A stretch of 64,000 nt of DNA from Halanaerobiales bacterium (GTDB lineage: Bacteria; Bacillota; Halanaerobiia; Halanaerobiales; DTU029). Every line of letters begins with the position of its first letter. Positions within the stretch are counted from its first letter, which is position 1. The notes beneath the pieces were generated by a model. It saw nothing but the letters and a program-made list of their open reading frames with translations, did not search any database and was not told the DNA's origin. Below are positions 36,406 to 45,138 of this stretch, one piece after another. Location of the stretch: contig JAKSCG010000185.1 in the NCBI GenBank assembly GCA_022360715.1, positions 1 through 64,000 on the forward strand, read 5' to 3'. The position numbers were made by a program, and so were the translations under genes.

Positions 36406-37305
36406 CTATTGTCTGGTATTTTTCTGATAAAAATTCTTATGCATCAAATAAACTAAGCAAAGGAGAATAATTACTCCGAACAAAAAATATAAATTAAAGG
36501 CTACTAATAACGGACTTGTTTTAATTGTAAAGGGATAGATCAGGGGATAATCCTCACTGTATCGGGCCAGGACGGTCTGTTGCTGTCTTGGCCCGGGAAG
36601 AATTAGATCGATTACCCGGGGGGCATATTTCAAATCGTTATTACTCTGGTCCTGAAAATTCCAGTAAGGTGCTTCCTGGCTGATATTTCGATAATAATCG
36701 GGCCCAAAGGGATCAAATCCGCCCACCAGCAGAAATAAGCTGGCCCCCTTAAGTGGTCCGATTAAATCTTTTTTGAGCGCGAGACGAATTGTATTTGCTT
36801 CTACTTGAACACTGGCTTCCTCCACATCCCAGGGATTTTGCTGTGCTGTCCAGAAATCGTCGTCTTTATTGCGATCTTCCGGGTGATAAAGCCTCACCCA
36901 CCAACCACTAATCGTCAACAGCCGATCCCAGGGTGCCTTTGCATCCAGTCTGACATTAGCCCCTTCCCGGAAGAGTTCGACACTACCTCCTTCAGTATTA
37001 TCAATATAAAGCTGAATCAAAGGGAGACTAAAACCGTATTTGCTTTTCCAGGGATCAATCAGGTTCTGAAAACTAAAGCGAAAGATGTATAAATCTCCTT
37101 CTTCTTTAATACTAAATCTGTTGATATCAAAAAGCCCCTCTCCTTGAAAGGCTTTGTTGGTAGGATACCGATAAGTACCCGGACCAAAATCATCACCTGA
37201 AGGGTCATCAATCGAAAAAAATAACCCCCCATCATCTCCAGCAGCTACTAATGAAGAAAAAAGATTGATGATTATAATTAAACAACCCAAAAAAATAATC
37301 TTCAT
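36406..37305 (-). CDS. membrane-anchored glucodextranase-type DOMON-like protein
   Basis: 299 aa. A signal peptide (~1-22) precedes a domain starting FSIDDPSGDDFGPGTYRYP, the signature of the glucodextranase C-terminal DOMON-like domain, and ends with a C-terminal membrane segment (~265-288) plus a short basic tail. The domain binds sugars or sits on surface glycosidases and pullulanases. It is the last gene of the YesL-ROK-HprK operon, an unusual place for a surface carbohydrate-binding protein. AGGAGG precedes the ATG. Confidence 0.8.
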   Translation of the reverse strand: MKIIFLGCLIIIINLFSSLVAAGDDGGLFFSIDDPSGDDFGPGTYRYPTNKAFQGEGLFDINRFSIKEEGDLYIFRFSFQNLIDPWKSKYGFSLPLIQLYIDNTEGGSVELFREGANVRLDAKAPWDRLLTISGWWVRLYHPEDRNKDDDFWTAQQNPWDVEEASVQVEANTIRLALKKDLIGPLKGASLFLLVGGFDPFGPDYYRNISQEAPYWNFQDQSNNDLKYAPRVIDLILPGPRQQQTVLARYSEDYPLIYPFTIKTSPLLVAFNLYFLFGVIILLCLVYLMHKNFYQKNTRQ

Positions 37306-37325
37306 AACCTTCCTCCAGTTTTAAC

Positions 37326-38249
37326 TCAAGGGTCTCTCATCAGATCATTTACTTTAGCCGAAAAATCGAGGGCAGCATTATAACCCATTGCCTTCATTCT
37401 GATATTCATTGCCGCAACTTCAAGAACCATGGCCAAATTCCTGCCCGGTTTAACGGGGATTACTACTTCCGGAACCTTAATCCCCATAATTTGATCATAA
37501 AAATTATCCAGCCCCAAACGGTCATAAACCTTACTTTCATCCCAGAATTCCAATTTCGCGATCAGGTTAATCTCTGCTGAATCTTTAACGGCACCGACTC
37601 CAAATAAAGTCCTGACATTAATAATCCCTATGCCTCTTATCTCTAAAAAATGCCTGGAAACTTCCGGAGCAGTTCCCACCAACAGCCGCTCACCTATGTT
37701 CTTGACAATAATAATATCGTCAGCTACCAATAAATGACCGCGTTTGACCAATTGAATAGCCGTCTCACTTTTGCCAATACCGCTTTTCCCGCTGATCAGT
37801 ACTCCCACCCCATAAATATCAACTAAAGCCCCATGGACGGTTTTTTCCGGCGCCAGGGTCTCTTCCAGATAATTGGTAAGCAGACTCAAAAAACTGGTAG
37901 TCGATATTGCTGTCCTCAATAATGGCACGGCTTGAGCAGCTGCTTCCTTGACTAAAATCGACGGTACAGCCAGATTTCTACAGACAATAACACAGGAAAG
38001 ATCATAGCTAAAGAACTTTTTTATTCTGGTTTTTAGGGTATCTTCATCCAGTTCCTGCAAAAAAGAGATCTCCGTTTTACCCAGGAGTTGAACCCGTTCC
38101 GGAGCAAAAAAATTCCAAAAATTAGCTAATTCAATTCCCGGTCGCTTAATATCACTGACTGTGATCGTTTTATTCGCCTCGATCCCGGTCAGAATCTCCA
38201 GCGAAAATTTTTCGATAATTTTTTGGACCGGAATACTCTTCTTTTTCAC
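37326..38249 (-). CDS. hprK: HPr kinase/phosphorylase
   Basis: A 307-aa enzyme of normal length. It phosphorylates HPr on Ser46 in response to fructose-1,6-bisphosphate and reverses it with phosphate, driving CcpA-dependent catabolite repression. The Walker A motif is GKSGIGKS (residues ~154-161), the preceding TVHGALVDIYG carries the general-base His, ADDIIIV follows, and the family signature LEIRGIGIINVRTLFG is intact. GTG start, overlapping the stop of the ROK gene by 4 bases. No ptsH or crh gene is in the window. Confidence 0.96.
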   Translation of the reverse strand: MKKKSIPVQKIIEKFSLEILTGIEANKTITVSDIKRPGIELANFWNFFAPERVQLLGKTEISFLQELDEDTLKTRIKKFFSYDLSCVIVCRNLAVPSILVKEAAAQAVPLLRTAISTTSFLSLLTNYLEETLAPEKTVHGALVDIYGVGVLISGKSGIGKSETAIQLVKRGHLLVADDIIIVKNIGERLLVGTAPEVSRHFLEIRGIGIINVRTLFGVGAVKDSAEINLIAKLEFWDESKVYDRLGLDNFYDQIMGIKVPEVVIPVKPGRNLAMVLEVAAMNIRMKAMGYNAALDFSAKVNDLMRDP

Positions 38250-39214
38250 CGTAATAACCGCTCCCCCATTGCTACCGCAATTGCACCTCTTACCCCGGCT
38301 TCTTCACCCAGGAGCGCCTGACAAATCCGAACAGATTTGTAGTTACTCTCAAAGGAATACTCCTTTAGACTTTCTTCCATCGGCCGGAAAATTAAATCAG
38401 CCGCATTCATTACCCCGCCCCCCAGGACGATCATCTCCGGATTGAAAATATTGATCAAATTAGCCAGACCAATCCCCAGATATCTCCCGGCTTTATGCCA
38501 GATCTGAAGGGCAATCTGATCTCCCCGGCGGGCAGCATCCGCTATCATCATTCCATCGATCTTTTCCTGATTATTAATAAATAATTCCTTTAAAAGCGTA
38601 TCCTTGTCTTGCCTTATTGCCTCCCCGGCCATCCGATTGATCGCTGTCCCGGAAGCAATTGCCTCCAGGCAGCCGGGATTACCACAACCACAGCGCGGTC
38701 CGGCGGGATCGATGATCATATGTCCCACTTCACCGGCCCCGTCGTTAACCCCATGGTATATTTTTTTGTTAATAATTATTCCTCCGCCAATACCGGTACT
38801 AACGGTAATATAGAGCAAATTATCCACATCTTTTCCGGCTCCAAACCACTTTTCGGCTAGGGCAGCCGCATTGGCGTCATTTTCCAGGATCACCGGTATT
38901 TTTACTTTCTCTTCCAGTAATTTGACAATCGGCACATTCTCCCAGTATAAATTGGGCGCCATATAGATCATACCCTCACTAATCCCGATCGGCCCGGGAC
39001 TACCTACCCCCATTTTAATAATATCCCTTGGCCTTACACTGCTCTTTTCCAGAACATCTAAAACTGTGGCATAAATATTATCAATAACCTTCTCCGGTCC
39101 TTGTTCGGCCTCGGTTGGTCTCTTTTCACTGGCCAGTATAATACCATTATGATCTGCTACAACAGTAAGTATTTTCGTTCCACCCAGGTCTACACCTAAA
39201 AAAAACTCTGCCAT
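38246..39214 (-). CDS. ROK-family glucokinase
   Basis: A 322-aa ROK protein without a helix-turn-helix, so it is a sugar kinase. ATP motif FLGVDLGGTKI at the N-terminus, catalytic ENDANAAALAEKW, the substrate Glu/His in GAGEVGHMIIDP, and the zinc motif CGCGNPGCLE are all present. It would phosphorylate glucose from maltodextrin breakdown. The ATG at 39214 has GGGGGAG 6 nt upstream; a TTG 6 nt further up is less likely. It overlaps hprK by 4 bases. Confidence 0.93.
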   Translation of the reverse strand: MAEFFLGVDLGGTKILTVVADHNGIILASEKRPTEAEQGPEKVIDNIYATVLDVLEKSSVRPRDIIKMGVGSPGPIGISEGMIYMAPNLYWENVPIVKLLEEKVKIPVILENDANAAALAEKWFGAGKDVDNLLYITVSTGIGGGIIINKKIYHGVNDGAGEVGHMIIDPAGPRCGCGNPGCLEAIASGTAINRMAGEAIRQDKDTLLKELFINNQEKIDGMMIADAARRGDQIALQIWHKAGRYLGIGLANLINIFNPEMIVLGGGVMNAADLIFRPMEESLKEYSFESNYKSVRICQALLGEEAGVRGAIAVAMGERLLR

Positions 39215-39226
39215 GATCAACTCCCC

Positions 39227-39913
39227 CTATTCTTTCTTCAGATACTTGTCCATAATAGCTCTGGTCAAATTAATGATAACTAAACTAATTATTCCTAAAA
39301 AGGCAATTGGCAGACCAACTCCGGTCACAAACAAAATGACCGTTAATAACAAAACAATGACCAAAATCAAAAAAGAAGTTAAAAGATTATCCAGGGTTAA
39401 TAAAAGGGATTTCTTAAAAACAATCCACAATTTCTGCTGCGGATTCAGCATTAACAGACCCCAAAAATATAACTGACTCATACTGAAAAAGATTAATAAA
39501 TAGAAAAATAAAACAGCAATGATAAACATTAATAAATTACCGGATCTTTGTAGAAAAAAATAGATATCGACCAACAGAATCAGATAAATTAACGAACTGA
39601 GGAGCCAGCCCTGCAATCCCCGTTTAAAAAAAACCTTGATTCCGCTAAACAAAACCTTGACCGAGGGATCCTCACGATCGATAACTGCTTTTAATAGATT
39701 TAAAGCCGATAAAAAAAGGGGACCGGCCAGCAAGTAGCTAATGATTAATAATACAAACAGGAGCCAGAAGTCCTCAAATATGTACAAAAAAATAAACGGC
39801 AGGATTAATATTGTAAACCAGACTAAATTGACAAAAACTATTTTAAATAAATATTCATAAAAATCGACCAAGGATTTTTTTATTATCCCTAAGACAAATT
39901 TAAGTACTGACAA
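39227..39913 (-). CDS. YesL-like (DUF624) membrane protein
   Basis: 228 aa with ~6 membrane segments, TTG start with GGGAGG upstream. The sequence FVNLVWFTILILPFIF and the later 'FSMSQLYFWGLLML' type region match YesL/DUF624 proteins, which often sit beside sugar ABC transporters. The function is unknown. First gene of the operon with glucokinase and hprK, with a good promoter 40 bp upstream. Confidence 0.75.
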   Translation of the reverse strand: MSVLKFVLGIIKKSLVDFYEYLFKIVFVNLVWFTILILPFIFLYIFEDFWLLFVLLIISYLLAGPLFLSALNLLKAVIDREDPSVKVLFSGIKVFFKRGLQGWLLSSLIYLILLVDIYFFLQRSGNLLMFIIAVLFFYLLIFFSMSQLYFWGLLMLNPQQKLWIVFKKSLLLTLDNLLTSFLILVIVLLLTVILFVTGVGLPIAFLGIISLVIINLTRAIMDKYLKKE

Positions 39914-39952
39914 ATGTTAAACCTCCCTGTATTCCTCCTTATTATACAGGTT

Positions 39953-39981
39953 ATTATACTATATTTTACGATAAGTTGCAA
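39953..39981 (-). promoter_or_regulatory. sigma-A promoter of the YesL-ROK-hprK-DOMON operon
   Basis: TTGCAA (39976-39981) and TATAAT (39953-39958) are exactly 17 bp apart on the minus strand. The -35 touches the end of the radical SAM gene. Confidence 0.75.
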
Positions 39982-39983
39982 TT

Positions 39984-41363
39984 TTAAAGGGAATTATATT
40001 GCGAGTCCGGTTTAGCAAGCCTTTCCTCCAAAATAGGCCGAGCTTTTTCGGCCCATTCCCCGGCTATTCTTTCCAGACGATTGGCTACTTTATTCTGTAA
40101 AATTCCATCTGCTCCCCGGTGAGTCGGAGCAGCCCCTGTTTCCGCAACCATTTCCCGCAAAGCCAGAGGATTATCAATAATGGGACAGGGCAACATCAGG
40201 TTTTCATTAAAGGGCTGCCGTTCTTGATAGGCTTTAAACAAAGGGTTCTGCAGTACTTCTTTCAAGGATTTTCCCTTAATGTTATCGGCCGCAAAATGGA
40301 CAAAAGCGCAGGGTTCAACATCCCCCCGGGCATTAATATGAAAATAACGCCTGCCCCCGGCAATACAGCCTCCGCTATATGTGCCATCATTCCAGAAATC
40401 AAGGATAAAAAGCGGTTTTTCCTTCCTTAACTCAGGTACACGCCGGGCCAGCATTGACCTCTGCCCGGGAGTAATCATCAACTCCAGATCAGGGTCACTA
40501 CCAATCGGGATATAATGAAAAGACCAGGTATAGGCCGCCCCTTTTTTAACCATCAGATCAATAAAATCATCACCGGCAAATAACTCTTCGGCATTGTCCC
40601 GGTTAACGGTAATACTGCTACCGAAAACAACCCCTTTTTCCCGCAAGCGATCCATCAATTCCATAACTTGGTCATAAACACCCTGGCCCCGGCGGTGATC
40701 AGTCGACTCTTTAAAACCCTCCAGGCTGATCGCCGGTGATAGATTACCAGTTTCCACCATCTGATCAACCATCTCCCGGTCAATTAAAGTGCCGTTGGTA
40801 AACATGACAAATCCGACATCACTGTGTTTCTGACAAAGTTTAAGTAAATCTGGATAAAGGGTCGGCTCACCCCCGGAAAAGATAATAAAATATATGCCCA
40901 GTTCTTTAGCTTCACTAATAATTCGATCAATCGTTTGGTATGCCAGGGTATCGCTTTTGCTATATTGCCCGGCCCAACAGCCCCGGCATTTTAAATTACA
41001 AATACTGATCGGGTCAAGCAAAATTGCCCAGGGGACCATCACTCCCAGCTCTTCGGCCATTTTATATTGGTAAGGAATCCCCAGCAAACTGGCATTAATC
41101 AAAAAATTAACCAGTAAACCAGTTTTATAGCTGGGGGCGATCTCGGTTAGCTTTTTTAAATACTGACCGATCACCGGATTATCTAAATAACTTTGTTTCA
41201 AGGCTCGAATCTGTTGATGATGCTCCCCCCGCTGGGCTATTTTATCCAGCAAATTAAGTAACTTAATAAAATTTTTATCCGGATTCCTTTCAATTAAATA
41301 TAAAGCTAATTTTAGGAATTGCTCAGCAGCATACCTTTTGGCCAGCTCATAATTAACCGCCAA
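39984..41363 (-). CDS. radical SAM/SPASM-like protein
   Basis: About 459 aa. The N-terminal ~110 residues are helical. The radical SAM cluster motif is CNLKCRGC, followed by FIIFSGGEPTLYPDLL and SLEGFKESTDHRRG. A C-terminal part has GGRRYFHINARGDVEPCAF with additional Cys residues, as in SPASM-like proteins. Such clostridial proteins are annotated only generally; the substrate is unknown. The TTG at 41363 follows GGGGGAAGG; the ATG at 41381 lacks a ribosome site. Promoter unclear. Confidence 0.82.
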   Translation of the reverse strand: MAVNYELAKRYAAEQFLKLALYLIERNPDKNFIKLLNLLDKIAQRGEHHQQIRALKQSYLDNPVIGQYLKKLTEIAPSYKTGLLVNFLINASLLGIPYQYKMAEELGVMVPWAILLDPISICNLKCRGCWAGQYSKSDTLAYQTIDRIISEAKELGIYFIIFSGGEPTLYPDLLKLCQKHSDVGFVMFTNGTLIDREMVDQMVETGNLSPAISLEGFKESTDHRRGQGVYDQVMELMDRLREKGVVFGSSITVNRDNAEELFAGDDFIDLMVKKGAAYTWSFHYIPIGSDPDLELMITPGQRSMLARRVPELRKEKPLFILDFWNDGTYSGGCIAGGRRYFHINARGDVEPCAFVHFAADNIKGKSLKEVLQNPLFKAYQERQPFNENLMLPCPIIDNPLALREMVAETGAAPTHRGADGILQNKVANRLERIAGEWAEKARPILEERLAKPDSQYNSL

Positions 41364-41449
41364 AATCCTTCCCCCTTTCATTTTCCCGTTCAGTACTATA
41401 TATATTAATCATCAACAATAGATATGTTTTTAAGGGGAAAGAATTTCGA

Positions 41450-42250
41450 TTATAATTTAAACAAGCCGGTCAAAACCCTGGCTACTCCATCTTGGTCATG
41501 GGGTGGGGCAATCAGATCGGCTGCTGCCTGCACATCCGGCGGAGAACCCGCCATAGCAACACCTAAACCGGCCCATTCGATCATCGTTAGATCATTACGC
41601 CCATCACCAATCGCTACTACTTTTCCCCGGGGAATACCCAGCCGCTTGGCTACGAGCTGTAAAGCCCTTCCCTTGGAAACCCCCCGGGCCATTATTTCAA
41701 TATAAAACTTTTTGGAATCAGTGATATTGACCACTGAACCAAACCTTTTTTTTAAAAGCTGACAACAATCCTGGTGTCTCTCTTGATCACTCTCCACAAT
41801 TAATAACTTGGTAACCGGTCCTTTTAAAAATTGTTTCAGGTCGGTAACAGCCTGAGCTTTCACCCCGGCTATCTTTTGATATAGCCTGACTTCCTGGTTT
41901 TTTTCAGCTACATATAATTGATCACCCTGGTATAGATTTAAATGTATTTTTTTATCGACACAGAAATCGATAATTTCCCGGGCGAGTGGCTCTTCAATTA
42001 GCTTTTCATAAATAACCTCTTCACTGCCGACATCTTTAATATAAGCCCCATTATAGGTAATCATTGGTCCGCTTAAGGCCAACCGGCTGATGATCGGCAA
42101 AGCTGAGACCAACATCCGTCCGGTGGCAACAGTAAGGATTAAACCTAGCTCTTTTAGTTTATTGATTACCGATAAGGTAGCCGGTGATAAACAGTGTTCT
42201 TTATTTAATAAGGTATCATCAAGATCAAGGGCAATTAATTGATAATTCAT
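41450..42250 (-). CDS. Cof-type HAD phosphatase
   Basis: A 266-aa HAD hydrolase with a C2-type cap (Cof/YidA subfamily): motif I LIALDLDDTLLNKE, motif II TVATGRM, motif III Lys in RGVSKGRAL, motif IV AIGDGRNDLTMIEWAG. It dephosphorylates sugar phosphates or cofactors; the true substrate cannot be read from sequence. It lies 15 bp after glyA, so it is probably co-transcribed with it. Confidence 0.88.
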   Translation of the reverse strand: MNYQLIALDLDDTLLNKEHCLSPATLSVINKLKELGLILTVATGRMLVSALPIISRLALSGPMITYNGAYIKDVGSEEVIYEKLIEEPLAREIIDFCVDKKIHLNLYQGDQLYVAEKNQEVRLYQKIAGVKAQAVTDLKQFLKGPVTKLLIVESDQERHQDCCQLLKKRFGSVVNITDSKKFYIEIMARGVSKGRALQLVAKRLGIPRGKVVAIGDGRNDLTMIEWAGLGVAMAGSPPDVQAAADLIAPPHDQDGVARVLTGLFKL

Positions 42251-42265
42251 TTATTCAGCTCCCGG

Positions 42266-43495
42266 CTAGAAAAATTTACCTGATAACTGGTATACTTTTT
42301 CCCGTATTTCGTCCAGTTTTTCCTGATTAGTACGATTTTGAAAACTAGCCATGATCAGTTGAGCAATCATCTTCATCTCCTCTTCCTTCATCCCCCGACT
42401 AGTTACTGCTGCTGTGCCGATTCTAATTCCACTGGTAATAAAGGGACTCTTCTTTTCAAAGGGGATTGTATTTTTATTCACGGTGATCCCCACCTGATCC
42501 AGTAAACCTTCGGCATCTTTCCCGGTCAGGTCCAAATTAGTCAAATCAACCAGCACTAAATGGTTATCTGTCCCGCCTGAAACCAACCTGATCCCACAAT
42601 TTTCTAATTCTACCGCCAACACCGCGGCGTTGTTAATAATCTGTTGCTGATAATCCTTAAACTCTCCGCTCAATGCCTCCTTAAAGCCTACTGCCTTGGC
42701 TGCAATAATATGCAGCAAGGGACCACCCTGTAGCCCCGGGAAAATAGCCTTATCAATCTTTTTCGCGTACTTTTCGCCACAGAGGATCATGCCACCCCTG
42801 GGACCCCTTAATGTCTTATGCGTAGTAGTAGTAACGAAATCAGCCACCGGAACGGGATTAGGATGTAACCCGGCCGCTACCAATCCGGCGATATGAGCCA
42901 TATCAACCATCAATAAGGCCCCAATTTGATCGGCAATTTCCCGGAAACGCTGAAAATCGATTACCCGGGGGTAAGCACTGGCACCGGCCACCAGCAGAGT
43001 AGGCTTATATTCGGCAGCTAATCTTTCCACCTGCTCATAATCAATCAGTTCCTGCTCACGGGTAACCCCATAGTGAACAAAATTATAGTATTTTCCCGAT
43101 AAATTGACCGGGCTACCATGGGTTAAATGGCCACCATGGGTTAAATCCATCGCTAGAATTGTTCCGCCCGGCGGAACGGTAGCAAAATAGACCGCCTGAT
43201 TAGCCTGAGAACCGGAATGGGGTTGGACATTAACATGTTCAGCGGCGAATAATTGCTTAGCCCTTTCAATTGCCAACTCCTCGACCTGATCAACAATTTC
43301 GCAGCCGCCGTAATAACGCTTATGAGGATACCCTTCCGCATATTTATTGGTCAAACATGACCCGGCTGCTTCCATTACTGCCGCACTAACAAAATTTTCA
43401 GAAGCAATTAATTCTAGATTTCTGGACTGCCGCTGATACTCTTGCTCAACTAAACCGGCCAGCTGAGGATCTACCTTTGCTAAAGATGCCATCAT
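42266..43495 (-). CDS. glyA: serine hydroxymethyltransferase
   Basis: About 409 aa, the normal bacterial length. It interconverts serine and glycine with tetrahydrofolate. It has [45 protein letters not shown], and the PLP-Lys in [16 protein letters not shown]. The ATG at 43495 has AAGGGAG 5 nt upstream; the adjacent ATG (43492) is equally possible. A sigma-H-like promoter motif lies ~85 bp upstream. Confidence 0.97.
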   Translation of the reverse strand: MMASLAKVDPQLAGLVEQEYQRQSRNLELIASENFVSAAVMEAAGSCLTNKYAEGYPHKRYYGGCEIVDQVEELAIERAKQLFAAEHVNVQPHSGSQANQAVYFATVPPGGTILAMDLTHGGHLTHGSPVNLSGKYYNFVHYGVTREQELIDYEQVERLAAEYKPTLLVAGASAYPRVIDFQRFREIADQIGALLMVDMAHIAGLVAAGLHPNPVPVADFVTTTTHKTLRGPRGGMILCGEKYAKKIDKAIFPGLQGGPLLHIIAAKAVGFKEALSGEFKDYQQQIINNAAVLAVELENCGIRLVSGGTDNHLVLVDLTNLDLTGKDAEGLLDQVGITVNKNTIPFEKKSPFITSGIRIGTAAVTSRGMKEEEMKMIAQLIMASFQNRTNQEKLDEIREKVYQLSGKFF

Positions 43496-43580
43496 TACCA
43501 CTCCCTTAAGTTTTTTGTCAAAAATATAAAAACAGGATTACCCTGATTTGCCGCTAGTAAAGTAAAACTCCCAGCACTAA

Positions 43581-43610
43581 ATAGTTCTTCAAATAAGAGT
43601 TAAATCCTGC
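43581..43610 (-). promoter_or_regulatory. sigma-H-like promoter motif upstream of glyA
   Basis: GCAGGA (43605-43610), 17 bp, then GAACTAT (43581-43587) on the minus strand. It has the same architecture as the motifs before cggR and malE, though with GAAC in place of GAAT. Confidence 0.4.
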
Positions 43611-43630
43611 TTTTCTCTGCTCAGATAAGC

Positions 43631-44572
43631 CTATATTTTTAAACCTTTGATAATATCCTTTAAGACCCGGGCTGATTCCATCAATTCTGCCTCTTCGGCT
43701 GCGGTCAGGTCTAATGTTAATACCTTTTTGATCCCTTTGGCCCCAACAATAGCCGGCAGACTTAAGCCCAGACCACTTAAGCCATATTCACCTTCGACCG
43801 CGACCGAAACTGTTAGGATTGTATTTTCATCCCGTAAAATACTCTCAACAATCCGGGCTACACCCAGACCAACTGCATAGTAAGTTGCTTGCTTCCGTTC
43901 AATAATCTCATAAGCGGCATTTTTGACTTTACTGTTGATTTTCTCCTTAAAATCATCGGAACCACAGTCCTCTTTACAGACCACACAGTATTTCTCAAAG
44001 GGAACACCGGCCACATTGGTTAAACTCCAGGCTGCTACTTCATGATCACCATGTTCCCCGATTATATAGGCATGGACATTACGGGGATTGACCCGGCAGT
44101 GTTCACTTAATAAAAACCTAAAACGAGAACTATCGAGAACTGTTCCTGAGCCCAAGACCTGATGACGCGGGAGTCCCGAAATCTTCAGGGTGACATATGT
44201 CAAAATATCGACCGGGTTGGTAACAACTAAGAGAATGGCATCTCTAGTGTACTCCATAATCCTGGGGATAATCTCCTGAAAAACCCTGGTATTATTATGG
44301 ACCAGATCGAGTCTACTTTCACCGGGTTTTTGGTTGACCCCGGCGGAAATAATAACTACCCGGGCATCTTTGCACTCTTCATAACCACCACTTTTAATTC
44401 TGACCGGTTTAACAAAGGCTGCCCCGTGGTTTAGGTCCATCGCTTCCCCATCGGCTTTATCTTTGTTCAGATCAATTAAAGCAATCTCGGAAGCCAATCC
44501 CCAGTTCATGATCGCATAAGCACTTGTTGCTCCGACAAATCCAGCACCAACTACCACAATTTTATTTTTCAT
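43631..44572 (-). CDS. ldh: L-lactate dehydrogenase
   Basis: About 313 aa, NAD-dependent. Rossmann motif VVVGAGFVGATSAYA; the QKPGESR loop with Gln marks lactate and not malate dehydrogenase; the catalytic pair is in the VTNPVDILTY and IIGEHGDHEVAAWS motifs. It reduces pyruvate to L-lactate to regenerate NAD+, fitting fermentation. The ATG at 44572 has GAGGGGG 5 nt upstream. It lies 22 bp after the small DUF1540 gene and is probably co-transcribed with it. Confidence 0.96.
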   Translation of the reverse strand: MKNKIVVVGAGFVGATSAYAIMNWGLASEIALIDLNKDKADGEAMDLNHGAAFVKPVRIKSGGYEECKDARVVIISAGVNQKPGESRLDLVHNNTRVFQEIIPRIMEYTRDAILLVVTNPVDILTYVTLKISGLPRHQVLGSGTVLDSSRFRFLLSEHCRVNPRNVHAYIIGEHGDHEVAAWSLTNVAGVPFEKYCVVCKEDCGSDDFKEKINSKVKNAAYEIIERKQATYYAVGLGVARIVESILRDENTILTVSVAVEGEYGLSGLGLSLPAIVGAKGIKKVLTLDLTAAEEAELMESARVLKDIIKGLKI

Positions 44573-44594
44573 TAGCACCCCCTCTAACTATTGT

Positions 44595-44744
44595 TCAAAA
44601 GAGTTTGGACTCAAAGCTCATACAGTTAGTTTCTTCAGTATGGTTGGGTTGGTTATTATTCTTTGAGATATGCAGTTCTTCCACCTGGCAGAAACCGTTG
44701 TCAAAATGTTTACATTCTTTAACTCCACAATATACTTCAATCAT
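44595..44744 (-). CDS. small DUF1540-type cysteine-rich protein
   Basis: 49 aa, with GGAGGTGG 6 nt before the ATG. It reads MIEVYCGVKECKHFDNGF, then CQVEELHI and ends ETNCMSFESKLF. The C-x4-C-x7-C...C-x-S-F pattern is that of DUF1540, small putative metal-binding proteins of clostridia whose function is unknown. It directly precedes ldh on the same strand. Confidence 0.8.
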   Translation of the reverse strand: MIEVYCGVKECKHFDNGFCQVEELHISKNNNQPNHTEETNCMSFESKLF

Positions 44745-44802
44745 TGCTATCCACCTCCAGTCCTAATTTACCCCCTGGAAGTAGGCTTAATTCATCAAAT
44801 TA

Positions 44803-44829
44803 AGAAAAGCCGGGACAAACCCGGTTTTC
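44803..44829 (-). terminator. terminator after the ferredoxin gene
   Basis: On the minus strand AAAA-CCGGG and CCCGG-(C)-TTTT form a short stem with loop TTTGT, followed by TTTTCTT. It separates ferredoxin from the DUF1540-ldh pair, for which no clear promoter was seen, so partial read-through is possible. Confidence 0.65.
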
Positions 44830-44859
44830 TCTTAGTTTATAAAGCTAAAGTTTACTTCT

Positions 44860-45069
<210 letters not shown>

Positions 45070-45096
45070 CTAAAACTTAAGTAAATTCCAATGAAC

Positions 45097-45125
45097 ATTA
45101 TACCTTTAGTAGGGTTTGATGTCAA
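45097..45125 (-). promoter_or_regulatory. consensus sigma-A promoter of ferredoxin
   Basis: Exact TTGACA (45120-45125), 17-bp spacer, exact TATAAT (45097-45102) on the minus strand, ~64 bp before the ferredoxin start. It points to strong constitutive expression. Confidence 0.9.
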
Positions 45126-45138
45126 CAAGGGGAAAACC

